From Delphinus delphis (Eukaryota > Chordata > Mammalia > Artiodactyla > Delphinidae): a stretch of 64,000 bases of DNA. Shown here piece by piece: positions 22,130 to 34,719 of the stretch. The stretch spans positions 62,876,447 through 62,940,446 of the forward strand of contig NC_082696.1 in the NCBI RefSeq assembly GCF_949987515.2. Reading direction: 5' to 3'. How positions within the stretch are numbered: the stretch's first letter is position 1; the number at the start of each line of letters is the position of its first letter. Both the position numbers and the translations under genes were made by a program. The notes beneath the pieces are model-generated. The model made no database searches. It saw only the letters and a list, made by a program, of their open reading frames with translations, and was not told where the DNA came from.

Positions 22130-23830
22130 ATAGGATTCATTTTGATTTCCATCTCTGTTTTTATCAAGTCCCGTTCCTTTGATTTCTGGTGTCAGCTAAT
22201 TGATAACTGCACTAAATAGTCTTCCAAAAAAAAGCATTTGAGCATGGTAAAAAACAACTAGTGTTTTACTTACCTACAACAGAAATATTTTAAACTTGTC
22301 AGAATTACATTCTGGCTTTACAAAAAATGCCTGTATATTTTGTATCTATAGTCTTGTTTCAGTAGACCAGCTTTTGCAATCAGGTTCTTTGCATCTATAA
22401 ATTCATCGTATAGGATATCCATCTCTAAAACATCCATCATTTTTAAAGACTGAATCAATTTAACATAATCAGAATTTAAACCTTCATTTTTCCGAAAAGG
22501 CTATTTTGTAGCATAGAGATAATTAGAACTTGTGAAATTGAATTATACTCCAATTAAGTTACATTTTTAGTAAAGAAAGTGAGAAAGTCCTGCTTACCTT
22601 CACTGCCCTTTTCTCACGACATTTTTTGGGTTCTGAAGCAGTCTTATTTCTTTTAAAAAATAAAACTGGTCAATTCTTCACAGTATGAGTTTCTATCACA
22701 ACCCACACCTCAAGCTAGCAATTCAGATTACAGTTAGTTCATGCGTTTCTAGACTCATGGCTTCTTCAAAAGACCACCATCAAAGAGTTTTGGAGAAACA
22801 GCATACAGATTTCTGTTTTACTGTAATCATTTTCTCTGTACTCATTGTCAATGTATTTCCAAACTGGAGAAAGACATTCTTCTTCCCTATACTTTGAAAA
22901 CATGATTTTACAGCATATTTTAAAATCTCTTCTATGGGAGGCAACAATGATATATATCTTATAAGCATTTCTATAAATCAAAAACTTCATTATGTGCTTC
23001 TGCACTTTCTGAAGAAATGAAAAATGGCCAAAAAAAGAAAAGCTTTTGTTATAAAAGCCTCAATATGATAGGTAAGCAAATTACACCTCCTTTTAGCAAT
23101 ACATACAAGGTATTCAGGACATTTAGCAAATCAGAGCTGTTTTTGTTTAGTAAGAAGTTTGTTTATGAATGTAATTTGCCAAAGTTTATATTTATACTTG
23201 CTGCTGAAAATGCAGATAGATGAGCATGGGCTTGTTTGTATTTGGACCAGATATCAACAATCTATTGTTTTATAGTTTCTGTGTTTTCATCAAAACTTTC
23301 ATAGAAATTAAACAGACTACTCGAACCTTCATTTTACAAATCAAAGTACCTCAGATCTAAGGGGAACAGTTGTTCTTGTTTTTTCTTGCTGTGATTGACG
23401 TGTCATTGGATGTACTCTAAGAAAGCATGGTCATTAGTAAGATGGGACAGAAGCAGCTCTACACTGTAAGGAGCAAACATCAGATACTTTATTATTACTA
23501 TTTTAAACACAAGACATTTCAGTTGCCACCACTTTATCAGAAAGTGTAACTTTACTCATTTTCATTGAGCAACAAAGGGATAGATATGATGATATGCATT
23601 CATGCATGTGGTATGCCCAAGCTAATTCAGCAGTCACAATTTCTGACTGAGCATTGGTGTCTTTAGGAGACGAAAAATATTGTGATTGATTTAGAAGTAC
23701 TTGCTGGTCTTGTGAGATTCAGTCTTCATGTGTGCTTTCTCCATCATGCCTAACACCAAATTATTTTCTGCATATTTTATAGCATGCTCTGTTTGGTTAT
23801 ATAGCTCCTGAATCCCCATGTGTCCTTCCA
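22130..23830 (-). pseudogene. Fossil hAT-superfamily transposase gene
   Basis: No intact frame survives, but minus-strand translation gives an ordered series of protein blocks over about 1.7 kb. From the N-terminal side: a zinc-finger remnant with C-x2-C near 23784 and a paired-His block further on; TAELAWAYHM (about 23634-23605); APYSVELLLSHL (about 23475-23440); LFPLDLRYFDL (23369-23337); an acidic ESFDENTETIKQ block; a LSAFSAA block (about 23220); LPPIEEILKYAV (about 22955-22920); VWKYIDNEYREND; ILYDEFIDAKNLIAKAG (about 22416-22366); and a C-terminal TDTRN-like then DLIKTEMEIKMN stretch (about 22193-22135) that resembles the hAT dimerisation end. Block order fits a hAT transposase with an RNase-H-like core. 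At least three in-frame stops and several frame changes are visible, and the Asp positions expected in two core blocks are lost. No inverted ends or 8-bp duplication were found, so it may be a transposon fossil or a retro-copy of a domesticated hAT gene. Confidence 0.75.
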
Positions 23831-24329
23831 TCTGACATTAAAATTATACAGTTATTTAGCCTTCTTTCTCATTGAGGTCTAGGTAATGTTGATGTTGGTA
23901 TTATTTTGTTCTCATTTTTATCATCTAAACCCTTAGAAGAACTGGTAACAGTATTCACAATGTTAAAAACTAAATTAATGGTGTCTTGATACAAGGCACA
24001 ACAGTTAATCCATAGGTAAAATCAAAGGCAAACTGTTAATGATCACAAATACAACATACATAAGTTACATAATTACCTTGTATCAGTCAGGTGATGTAAC
24101 ATTGGGTGACCCATTACCAGAAACTACATACCATGATTGCCAAAGTCAGTGGTCAGGGAATACTAGCAACATAGACTATGGAAGTCAAATGATCCCGGCT
24201 GTATCCATTTAATACTAAAAGCAATGTTGCTTTCAGTACCTATCCTTTAGTTGCTGTATGACTTTTATACTTTCCTCCCAAACTACCACACCTATCACCA
24301 AAAAAAGAGACTTTTTTAGTTCCAGAGAG

Positions 24330-24420
24330 GAGTTTCCCAAGATGTAGGACTTTCTGTGCTAAAAATCAAGATAGTCCCAGGAAAACTGGAATCGTTGGTC
24401 AGCCTAGCTGTACCTGATGC
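24330..24420. repeat. Possible hAT-type terminus
   Basis: 'gtcccaggaaaactggaatc' followed by 'gttggtcagcctag' resembles the terminal sequence of several old mammalian hAT elements ('gtcccggcaaaaccgggac ... tggtcaccctag'). A matching opposite end was not found on the other side of the transposase fossil. Confidence 0.35.
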
Positions 24421-24429
24421 AATAAGACG

Positions 24430-26260
24430 CAAAATTAATACAAAAATAGAAAAAATACACTCCTGATCCCCATGCATTTGGAAAACTTATTTCCACACTT
24501 TTGGATTTATATACTGAATTCAGGTAGTGAATATTAGCTAATCTATTAGTCACCAAATTAACAGATTAAAGTAGAAAACCATAAAATAATGTCACTAAAT
24601 ACAGGAAAGGTATACCACCCATTTACAATAAAAACTTACAGCAAAATACAAGAGTAAACTTCTTTAACCTGGTAATGCATAATAAACAATAAATAAATAA
24701 ACAATAAAACATAGAAAATAAGCTTACTGTTGAATTTCTGAAGGCATTATTTTTAAAATCTGAAGCAAGAGAGTCATGATCTTTGTATATATACACATTG
24801 TATGGGAGATCCTATTCAGTGCAACACAAGAATAAAAGACTGAAAGTGAAGTGAAAAAGAAAGCTGTAATTGTACATAATCGATAGACAATACAGTTAAT
24901 CAAGTTTGATGAATCTGAGAACAATTTCCAAAATCAATAGCATTACTGTCCCTTGATAAAATAACTAGGCAATGCAAATTAATAAAGGTAACATTCACAA
25001 AATCAACTCCAATCATAAGATATCTGGGAATTAATCCAACCAAAGAAATGCAAATTCTTTATGGAAAAAATTATAAAACTTTATTGGAGGGCATAAATGA
25101 GGGCAAGTAAATGGAGAGATTATAACATATTCATGTATCAGAAGACTGAAAATCATAAAGATGTCATTTTGCCCATGTTAAATAAGAAATTAAATGTAAT
25201 GCGATTTCACTTAAAATCCCCAACATGATATTTTATGAGCTTGCAAAGTTATGCTAAAATGTATATGTGAAACTTAAGGTCCAAGAACACTCAGCCAACT
25301 TTAAAGACTTATCCAACAATATATCAAAACACAAAATAAAATTAGACTAATTTTAAGAATACTACAGAAAAATGGAGCAAATGAGAAAATGTAACAAATG
25401 AGAGAATCTAGAAACAGAAACACATTAATATATGGGAAGTGGAATTAAAAACATTGGAGAAAGAATGGAATATCTGGCAATCTATATGGAAAATTTTGTA
25501 TATTGGATCCTAACTCACACAAATACACTAAATTCCAATGGACAAAAGATTTAATGTGAATATTATTACAATATAATATAGAAGATATCTTTATGAAATC
25601 AGATAACAACATTAAATTTGATAACTCTGACATTTAAATTTTTATAATAATAAACGGTCATACAAATAAAAACAACAATCAACCAAATTAAAAATAAGGG
25701 AAAGCCTGGGAGAAAATACAATAAGTAAAATAAATGTCCAAAATTTGGAGAATATTAAACTCCCACAAATCTGTCAAGTGAAAAAGGAACATCATAGCCT
25801 ATCCAAAAAAAAATGAGCAATGGTATGAAAAGGTAATTTACGGAAAAAGAAAATCAAATTGATGACATGTTCAATATGTTCAGTTTCATTAGTAACCAGA
25901 AAATTCAAACTAAAACTACAAGAGGCATTAAAACCATATTATCAGAGATAGGAAATTTAAAGACACTAAGTCGATGAAACTGTGGGAAAACAGAATCTCT
26001 TTTGCATTGCTATAGGTAAGACAATGAGATACAGTTCATTTTTAAGCATAGAAAACAAAATACAACGTTTATGAATGCATATATTATATCTACCAATGGA
26101 CCAAAACGTAAATCAGATTGAAAGATGCTGATTTCCCTGTAGGGATTAAGGAAGGGGGTAAGGATGGTACAGATGAACTTTAATATACATGTCAAATTGA
26201 ATTTTTTTGCTTGAAGAAATATGACAAATGTTAATGCTATTTTACTGTGTCTTGAGGTAT
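24430..26260 (+). mobile_element. Very old L1 ORF2 C-terminal half remnant
   Basis: Recognisable steps of ORF2 run in order: 'caggaaaggtataccaccca', 'aaaaacttacagcaaaatac', 'gagtaaacttctttaacctg', 'aagatatctgggaattaatc', 'caaccaaagaaatgcaaatt', 'ggagagattataacatattc' and 'tttagtttcattagtaacca'-like text near 25885. All frames are broken. The age looks similar to the fragment at 21030-21780, so both may be halves of one copy that was later interrupted and partly deleted. Confidence 0.7.
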
Positions 26261-26713
26261 ATTGGCCGACCATTTGAAAAATATATTTTGTAATCAAAAA
26301 GTTGTGTATGTATTCCAGATAGTGGGAAGTATGAATTAATGTTGTGCTAATAAGTCCACATATGACTTATCGTGCCTAGCTATAATTCACCAGCAATATT
26401 TTAAGCAAGATGTTGACTATTGACAAAAGAGACTATTTCTACATGTGCATGGATAGGAAGGTGATGGTTAATTGAGAAATGTTAGTAATTGTATTTTAGG
26501 ACCTAAAGTATGCCAGATTTCCTATGAGTGTGTCATTAATTCGTGCATTTGTATGAATCAAAGGAGTCACTATCTATAAAGTCAAATACTAAAAATGGTT
26601 GAAGCCAGTAATGAGCCTATTTATCTTCATTAAAATATCATGGTCTTTATTATCTTTGTCGGGCTGTTATTCAGCCTAACATAGGTAAAAAGAGACATTT
26701 GGGTACATACTGT

Positions 26714-27206
26714 TTGTTTGTTTGTTTTTTAATTGATTTTTAAAATTTTATCAGAGTATAGTTGATGTACAATGTTGAGTTAGTTTCAGGTGTACAGCAA
26801 AGTGATTCAGTTATATATATATACATATAGTCATTCTTTTTCAGATTCTTTTCCCATATAGGTTATTATAGAATATTGAGTAGAGTTCCCTGTGCTATAT
26901 AGTAAGTCCTAGTTGGTTATCTATTATATAGCAGTGTGTATATGTTAATCCCAAGCTCCTCATTTATCTCTGCCCCCCACATTTCCTCTTTGGTAACCAT
27001 AAATTTGTTTTCAAAATCTGTGAGTCTGTTTTCGTTTTGTAAATAGGTTAATTTATATCATTTTTTAAAAATTCGATTCTATATATGAGTGATATCATAT
27101 GATATTTTTCTTTCTGTCTGACTTACTTCACTTAGTATGGTAATTTCTAGGTCCATCCATGTTGCTGCAAATGGCATTATTCTTTTTTACGGCTGAGTAA
27201 TATTCC

Positions 27207-27262
<56 letters not shown>

Positions 27263-27473
27263 CCACATCTTCTTTATCCATTCCTCTGTTGATGGACATT
27301 TAGGTTGTTTCCATGTCCTGACTATTGTAAGTAGTGCAACAATGAACATGGGTGTGCATGTATCTTTTTGAATTATGGTTTTCTCCAGATATATGCCCAG
27401 GAGTGGGATTGCTGGATCATATGGTTGTTCTATTTTTAGGTTTTTAAGGAACCTCCATACTAGTTGTACCAGG
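26714..27473 (-). mobile_element. 5'-truncated L1 (ORF2 end and 3' UTR)
   Basis: Read on the minus strand this covers the last part of ORF2 and the 3' UTR. The ORF2 remnant at 27349-27128 keeps TWKQPKCPS and EWIKKMW, then a Thr-His repeat, then MEYYSAV. Target duplications GTACATACTGT (26703-26713) and GTACCTACTGT (27474-27484) match at 10 of 11 bases. Truncated at about 760 bp. An expanded TG run lies within it. Confidence 0.93.
27209..27258. repeat. (TG)25 microsatellite inside L1 ORF2
   Basis: 25 uninterrupted TG units occupy the place where L1 ORF2 normally has TGTATATA-type sequence. On the L1 strand they encode alternating Thr-His and keep the local frame open. Confidence 0.95.
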
Positions 27474-27484
27474 GTACCTACTGT

Positions 27485-29735
27485 CTCTATTTGCCCATCA
27501 TCTCTTCATGCTTTATTCTTGTTACGGAAACCCCCATTTCACAAAATATTTCTTCTCCACCTTTCCATATAGATTTGGTGGGGGGAGTCCAATCACAGCT
27601 CTCCACTTCTCCTTGGACACAGGATTACACACATGACTTTGGCTTATATAACATTTATATCATAGGTTAAGTTTTATGAGTCCAGATTGTGCACTCATGA
27701 CTCATGTCTGACTATTTGGGCTCCACTGCATGGTGTTTTATGTGTGGAGACAGAGAGGAAGACCCTCATTTCCTGGAATCTGGAGCTAACCTGATTCTGT
27801 CTTAAAGCTGACATTAGCCAGGTTCACCATCAAAGAGAGGAAGCATATTACGAGGAGAAAAGAATGAAACAAAGACTTAGAGACTCTGAATGGAAAGACG
27901 TTCCTGACTGAGTTCTGTGAACTGATTAAAAGCCCTTTGCTGGCTTCAGCTTCAGCATGAACTGGGTTTCTGACCAACATCTATCATGGACAGAGTTGTC
28001 CATCCTGCTGTAGAAGGAATTCCCAATGAACATACAGTTGAATGGGAAGATCTCAGTGTTACCTACAAACAAATCTCCAATCTCTTCCAATGCACTAAAA
28101 AAGAAACCCTGAAAATATAAAAAATAGATCATTAAACATTGGCAACAGCAATTCTGACACCGTACCTTAAATGCATATAAATTTTCTGAAACAGCTTAGA
28201 TATAGCACAATTATCTTTTCCAGTCACTACTGAAGAAATGGATACGACGTTAAATGCAGAGGAATCTAAGCTTATTTTTGCTATAGAAAATATTGCAGTG
28301 ATCAACAGAAACTATCAAACACCCATGAGCCAGCTTCCAAATAAACAAAGATTCAAACAAAAATGACTGCTGGCAGGCATCCTTGGGATTCCTAAAAATG
28401 CCTTAAAACTTCCTGCTAAAATTGCTTCACAGTATCTGTTTAAATTCTATATCCTTAATTAATGTTTTCTTTACACCTCTAATTTCTTAAAGTAAAAAGA
28501 AAGTTATTGTAGAAAACTATACCAGAATTCCTAAAATTTTGTGTACATGGATACCATGTTACCTGATTCAATAAACACACTGAAAAAATCATACTATTTG
28601 TCTTACCAGTATATTTTTAAATTTAAGAGCAGATAAAATAGTGTTTTTGTAGCCATTTCTAAAATAGAACAAAACTTAAAATGCATTAGGCCCTTGGTTT
28701 GCAACATAACTTTCTGTTATAAAGTTGTTTCTACGGGAACATCAGATCTGATAGTCATCATTGCAGCTTACACTGACTTTTCCAGGAATACAAACATCAG
28801 AATATTTAAGGAATTAGTATAAAATATTACTTTTAAAACGCAGGTTTAGTGAATATAAGTAAGATATCACATTCTGATTGAAATGATTAGAAACACCACT
28901 GTGAATAAATTAGATAAACAATCAATAGATCTTAATAACCTAAATGTTGTCCTTAATCATCGAATGGATCACTTGAGATAATTAGCCCAAGAGTTTAAGT
29001 AGGATGCTAAGGATCATGATATTTAACTAAATATGTACTTGTAAGATTTGTAGAGGGAAAAAATTGTTCACACTAACACACAGCAGCTCTTTCAACTTTG
29101 CAAAATATGTAATAAAACTGCTTTTGACCATGAAGAAATGACACTGGGCAAAAGATGATGTTTCAAAAGAGGATCATTGTAGTGGGCATGTTGATCACTT
29201 ATGCAGCTCCTTCCTCGTTACTAATAAAAATCCTAATCCGGTTAAGATATCCAAGTTTTAGCACATAGCCAAGCTTTGGGTATAACTGACCATACCCCTC
29301 AATTCCTAAGATGGGCAATGTTTTGCTTAATCAGTATTCTATTCCCAGGACTAGCATCAGGGTACATATGATCTAAACATTGAAATCATAGTGAATCTCA
29401 GAGTTTTCCTGGCAATGTTAGGACAAAAGTACTCATCTGTTTTCTTTGCGTGCTGAATTATGCTAATGTGAAAACTTGAGACACCTTGAAGAATGCTGCC
29501 TGAAGTTTAAGCCAACATACACAATTAAGATATCACACATACGTACACACCCAAAAAATGGAACCACGACATTGAAACAACTAGCTGTGAAATGTATCCT
29601 ATCACTGGACAGCCATTGATGAGCCCAAGAATTTCTTGATTATTAGAGCCATACTGAGTCAGATTTTTCTCATGACATGTAGTTGAAGTCATTTTATCAG
29701 ATACAAACAATCATGAATAGTAAATTAAGTATATA
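27485..29735. other. Non-coding stretch without secure elements
   Basis: A unique-looking region with no gene. 27480-27800 is less AT-rich and may be an unrecognised old repeat. Small minus-strand frames (27786-28132) overlap each other and show no protein features. Confidence 0.45.
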
Positions 29736-30809
29736 TATGTTTTTTAATTGAAGTATAGTTGATTTACAAAGTTGTGTTAGTTTCTGGTGTATAGCAAAAT
29801 GATTCAGTTACATATATATACACATATATATGTATATATATTATTTTTCATGTTCTTTTCTATTATGGTTTATCACAGGATATTGAATATAGTTCCCTGT
29901 GCTAGACAATAGGACCTTGTTGTTTAACCATTCTATATATGATGGTTTTATATATTCTATATATAATATAACCAATCTATATATAATAGATTAGCAGATG
30001 CTAAACTCAAACCCTCCCCTGCCCCCCTCTTGGCAACAAGAAGTCTGTTCTCTATGTCTGTGAGTCTGTTTCTGTTTCAGAGATCAGTTCATTTGTTTTA
30101 TATTTAGATTCCACATATGTGACATCATATGGTGTTTGTCTCGCTCTGACTTACTTCACTTAGTGTGATAATCTCTAGGTCCATCAATGTAGCTGCAAAT
30201 GGCATTATTTTATTCCTTTTTATGGCTGAGTAATATTCTATTGTATGTATATGTGTATACATGTATACCACATCTTCTTTATCCATCATCTGTTGATGGA
30301 CATTTAGGTTGTTTCTATGTCTTCACTATTGTAAATAGTGCTGCTATAAACATAGGGGTGCATGTATCTTTTCAAATTATAGTTTTATCTGGATATATGC
30401 CAGTAGTGGGATTGCTGGATCATATGGTAACTATTTTTAGTTTTTTAAGGAACCTCCATACTGTTCTCCACAGTGGTTGTACCAATTTACATTCCCACCG
30501 ACAGTGTAGGAGGGTTCCCTTTTAGCCATGCCCTCTCCAGCATTTGTTATTTTGTAGGCTTTTTAATAATGACCATTTAGACCAGTGTGAGGTGGTACCT
30601 CATGGTAGTTTTGATTTGCATTTCTCTTATACTTAACAGTGTTAAGCATCTTTTCATGTGCCTATTGGCCATCTATGTGTCTTCTTTGGAGAAATGTCTA
30701 TTTAGATCTTCTGCCCATTTTTTGATTGGGTTGTTTCTTTGTTATTGAGTTGTGTGAGCTGTTTATATAATTTGGAAATTAAGCCCTTGTCAGTCGCATC
30801 ATTTGCAAA
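29736..30809 (-). mobile_element. 5'-truncated L1 (ORF2 end and 3' UTR)
   Basis: It carries the L1 3' terminus ('attgaagtatagttgattta') and then the ORF2 C-terminal region in reverse ('ttatccatcatctgttgatg', 'gtagtgggattgctggatca', 'cattcccaccgacagtgtag'). Perfect 15-bp target duplications TAAATTAAGTATATA lie at 29721-29735 and 30810-30824. Frames are broken. About 1.07 kb long. Confidence 0.95.
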
Positions 30810-31268
30810 TAAATTAAGTATATAATGTTGTTGGTAGATTTATCTTCAGTATATAGAAAAATAAAACCTAAATGGATGATGAATTATTGATATCTAAACA
30901 ATATTAAAATATATCAAGAACAGAAAGAGTTAAGTCTTATTAACTAGAAAGTCAAGTAGGAAAGTGGGTGGGGTACAGAGGGAATTTATTTTGTGAAATT
31001 TTAACCTTGTTAATGTATTCACAAAGGTTCCAAATAATATGGACCCATTTCTTAATAAAATTTCTATGCTAAATCTCCAGGAAAAGCCCAGAATTTAAAT
31101 AAATAAAATGAACAGCTTTAACTGATTATAAAGGTCTTCTAACTGAAGAACTATTCATAAACGCTAAGGGCATTCAAAACGGGGTTGCTTAATGGGACTC
31201 CTTAAGCTATTCTCAAAGAAAGTTTGTCAGACCTTAGAATAAAAGAAGAAATTCATAGATTCACTTTA

Positions 31269-31522
31269 TTTTTTTTAATTTTTATTGGAGTATAGTTGAT
31301 TTATAAATTTGTGTTAGTTTCAGGTATACAGAAAAGTGAATCAGTTATACATATATCCACTCTTCCTTAGATTCTTTTCCCATATAGGCCATTACAGAGT
31401 ATTGAGTAGAGTTCCCTGTGTATACAGTAGGCTCTTATTAGTTATCTATTTTATATATAGTAATGTGTATATGTCAATCCCAATCTCCCAATTTATCCCT
31501 CCCCTCTCCCTTACCCCCTGGG
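31269..31522 (-). mobile_element. 5'-truncated L1 3' UTR (254 bp)
   Basis: It starts with the reverse-complement tail 'ttaatttttattggagtata' and contains only 3' UTR sequence. Perfect 13-bp target duplications TAGATTCACTTTA lie at 31256-31268 and 31523-31535. The 66-codon frame across it is fortuitous. Confidence 0.94.
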
Positions 31523-31535
31523 TAGATTCACTTTA

Positions 31536-34319
31536 AGCAGTAGTCTTTTAGAGTTTCAGGAAAAGTCATCTATTAAAACAAAGACTGAAATTTTGCTGAA
31601 AACATTAGAATTAGGATGAGACAAACGATCACAGAAGAATTATCACAGGCATGTAAGAAGAATCATGTATTTTCAAACCTAAGAACACTTGTTAATATCC
31701 TTTTTGGTATAAATGTTTTCTTGATCACTAAAAATCTGCATATATATCTTATCTCCCAACTCCAAACAGGTAGCATGATGTTGGAGGTCATGTTCTTTGT
31801 ATTTTCTGTATTCTTTCCTTGGTCCATATAAAAAATTTTTCTCCCAGTAGTCTCTGCTGTCCCAGGGTACTATGGATAAAAAATGTCCACCTTTCCTCCA
31901 GCTCTTATAAACTCTACCCACCTCCCCATGGTAGTAGTAGTGACTTATTCTCCAATCCGTAAAGTAAGCTAATATTTTAGACCATTTCTGAACCTATATT
32001 TATTTCTCAATTGGTTCAAAATACTTAGAGACCAATTCCCATCTTCAAGTCACAACAAAGAACTTAGATATACTTTGGATCACAGAAAATATGGCATTTA
32101 AATGCTCACATTCTAAATGTTGAATGAATATTTGTTGACAAATAATAATTGGGCTGGAGAGAAAAGAGATATTATCTTTGAGATGTTATTTTTGGCATAG
32201 TATTAATAGTGTTGAAATTGCTCTCTGTGTACTTTGTTGTTAGATTATTATTTGGATTATTATAGCAATTCCAATGTATTAACTGTTTTACTAATTTAAA
32301 TCTATTCAAATATTTCAATTCATATGACACTATAAAAAAGATATCACTACATTTGATAGATTAAAGATGTATAGGATGGTTTAAAAACTGTGTAAGTTCT
32401 AAAGAGCTAGAGGAAGAGAAATTAACAACTATCTTCTAATGCATGAGCTATAACTGTAAATTAAACATTTTACTACTTAACATGAAATTTTAATAACCCA
32501 TGAAAAGGAATTTTCAGGGTTTTGAAAGATTCCTAGAAAAAATAGTCAAAAGTACCCTTAGTACTTTAAATTAAAAGACTCCTACAAAATGTGGTACTTT
32601 TAATGAAAAAAATATTATTTAATAGGGTTTTTGTCAGGCTTTAATTACAATACTTGAAAAACAATGAACATATAATTTAGTAAAACCATTTACTGTACTA
32701 TTGCCAAGAGGCAGCAAACAATCCATGGTTTGTCTTTGTGTTTATTTCAGTATTTGTATGGTATTTGTGAAAATAGATAACACTGAGTCACAAAAATGAC
32801 ACACATCTTGCCCAAGTCATTAAATATTCAGTTAGATTAGCAAAGAAAGGAAACATCTTTTTCAAATTCATCGGACTTGTTCAGCATAATTTTCCAGTCC
32901 TGATTCCAGAAAGCACAACAACATGCTCCATAAAAATCATCGTGGAGAGGATACGTTTTCCTTATCCTTCTGTAAAGATTTCTTGTAAAATTATAAAACA
33001 GTTCTAGCCTATTGTCTTTAGTACCCTAATCTTTAATTAATTACAATTTGTGAAATTCCCCCATCCTGCTTGTGCCTCCCTTTTCCCCTCCATTTATCCA
33101 AAACGTATCCATTTGTCATGTCGGGAAAAGTTCATTGCTCAGAACTACTCTTTCACGTAGTTTATATCACACACATTAACACTTTATCATACATTAAGGG
33201 CATTGTTCACAGATTAATTTTATTTTATAATCATAAATAAGCTCATGAGAGTATTGTCTCTTTAAAAAAAATCTCATCATCAAACTTAATATTCTTAAGC
33301 TGTCATAGATATATGTTCGTTAAATCGAATTAAATACCTCTATGAGATAGGGGAGTCTAACTAGAGTGCATCCATTGGAACTCTTCAAAAAGCAGAAATT
33401 TCCTTTCATTCACATTTCTGTAGAAAAGTACACATAAATGTAAATCTAGTTTCCCTTTCATTACATAGATTCAAGGAGCTTCCTGTGGCAGTCTGGTGGA
33501 TCTGATAACAGGACAGATTGTATTACTATTTTAACTACAAGTTGGCTATTTTATGTAAACATTTTGTTTTACCTTGATGAAAATCTGAGTCATTTCTTCA
33601 TATTAATAAATAATTTATTCAGGGCAGCCTCTTTTTCCAGAAAGCTGATCATGACACATATAAGATAATATAAAAATAAATTCCTAATTATTTATTATAA
33701 AATATTAGCTGAATTCATTCACATACATAATAGTCCTTTTGCTTTTCCAAATGAGCATTGTTGAAAACTGGCTCCATTTGCTAATGGCCTTGACAGTGCT
33801 TGAGTTGACAATTTGTTTTGAAGATGGTGATCACTATTTCCAGCACACAATCTCTTCTAAAAGAACCTTCTGACCAACATCAGTGATTTACCCATTTATA
33901 ATAAAGAACATATGTCCTCCCTCCAACCTAAGTACATCTGATTGAATGGGGAAGACTCTTTCTCCAAATAGGAACATCAATTGGACTGATTCAGTCAGAT
34001 AGTCTCTTCTGATAAATCTGAGATGAAGATGCTGAGGAAATAAGAAGAGGACAAAGTTAAGACAGAAAAGAAGCTTAAAACCAATCTCATTAGGTTATGA
34101 CAGCCCAAATTTCCTCTCTTTCTGAGGCTTTGATAATACAGAGATACATGGATTAGATGATTACTCTGTCATATATTAGGTAAGATTTTAAAGAAAAGAT
34201 TAACTTAAAGCACTGGAGTGCTGATATAAACACACAAAAAGAAACTCACACCCATCCTGATGAGTGTCTCTAGTCAGCATGATGAGACCTCTAAAAAGCA
34301 AGCTCAGAAAGGAATTTAG
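31536..34319. other. Non-coding AT-rich stretch
   Basis: I recognise no gene, RNA or dated repeat. The open frames at 31616-31921 (71 and 80 codons on opposite strands) overlap each other and have no domain features. Confidence 0.45.
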
Positions 34320-34630
34320 AAAATTCCTGAATTTTCCCCAACATTTTAATTAAGAGAATTTCAAACATAGAAATAATGAAAGAATTATACTGTGATACCC
34401 ATATACCTAATATCTAGATTTAGTAGTCATTAATTTTGCTATAAAATTATACACATGTATGGAAAACAAAATTTATTTCCTAAAACATTTGATAATAGGT
34501 TTCAGGTGTCAAGTGTCTTTTTCCCTAATTGATTCATCATGCATCTTCTAAGGATAAGAATATTCTCCTATGTTAACAGGCCATTATCATGCTTAAGAAA
34601 ATTAGTAATAATTTGCTAATATCCAGTTCT
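34320..34630 (+). repeat. Old LINE-like interspersed repeat, family uncertain
   Basis: 'gagaatttcaaacatagaaa', 'gatacccatatacctaatat', 'gcatcttctaaggataagaa', 'ggccattatcatgcttaaga' and 'aatatccagttcttattcaa' follow in order a common old mammalian interspersed repeat that I recall, but I cannot assign its family with confidence. Confidence 0.45.
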
Positions 34631-34719
34631 TATTCAAAATTATTTATGCCTAATAATTTAAAATAAAACAGATGGAACTGAAAAAGAGAAGTAAGAAATC
34701 TACAAGCATGGTGAAAATT

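Noticed and set aside
22592..22665. Exon-like minus-strand stretch with a GTAAG donor-like end near 22595
   Set aside because: It lies inside the hAT fossil; the surrounding blocks continue in other frames and no acceptor-side exon is visible.
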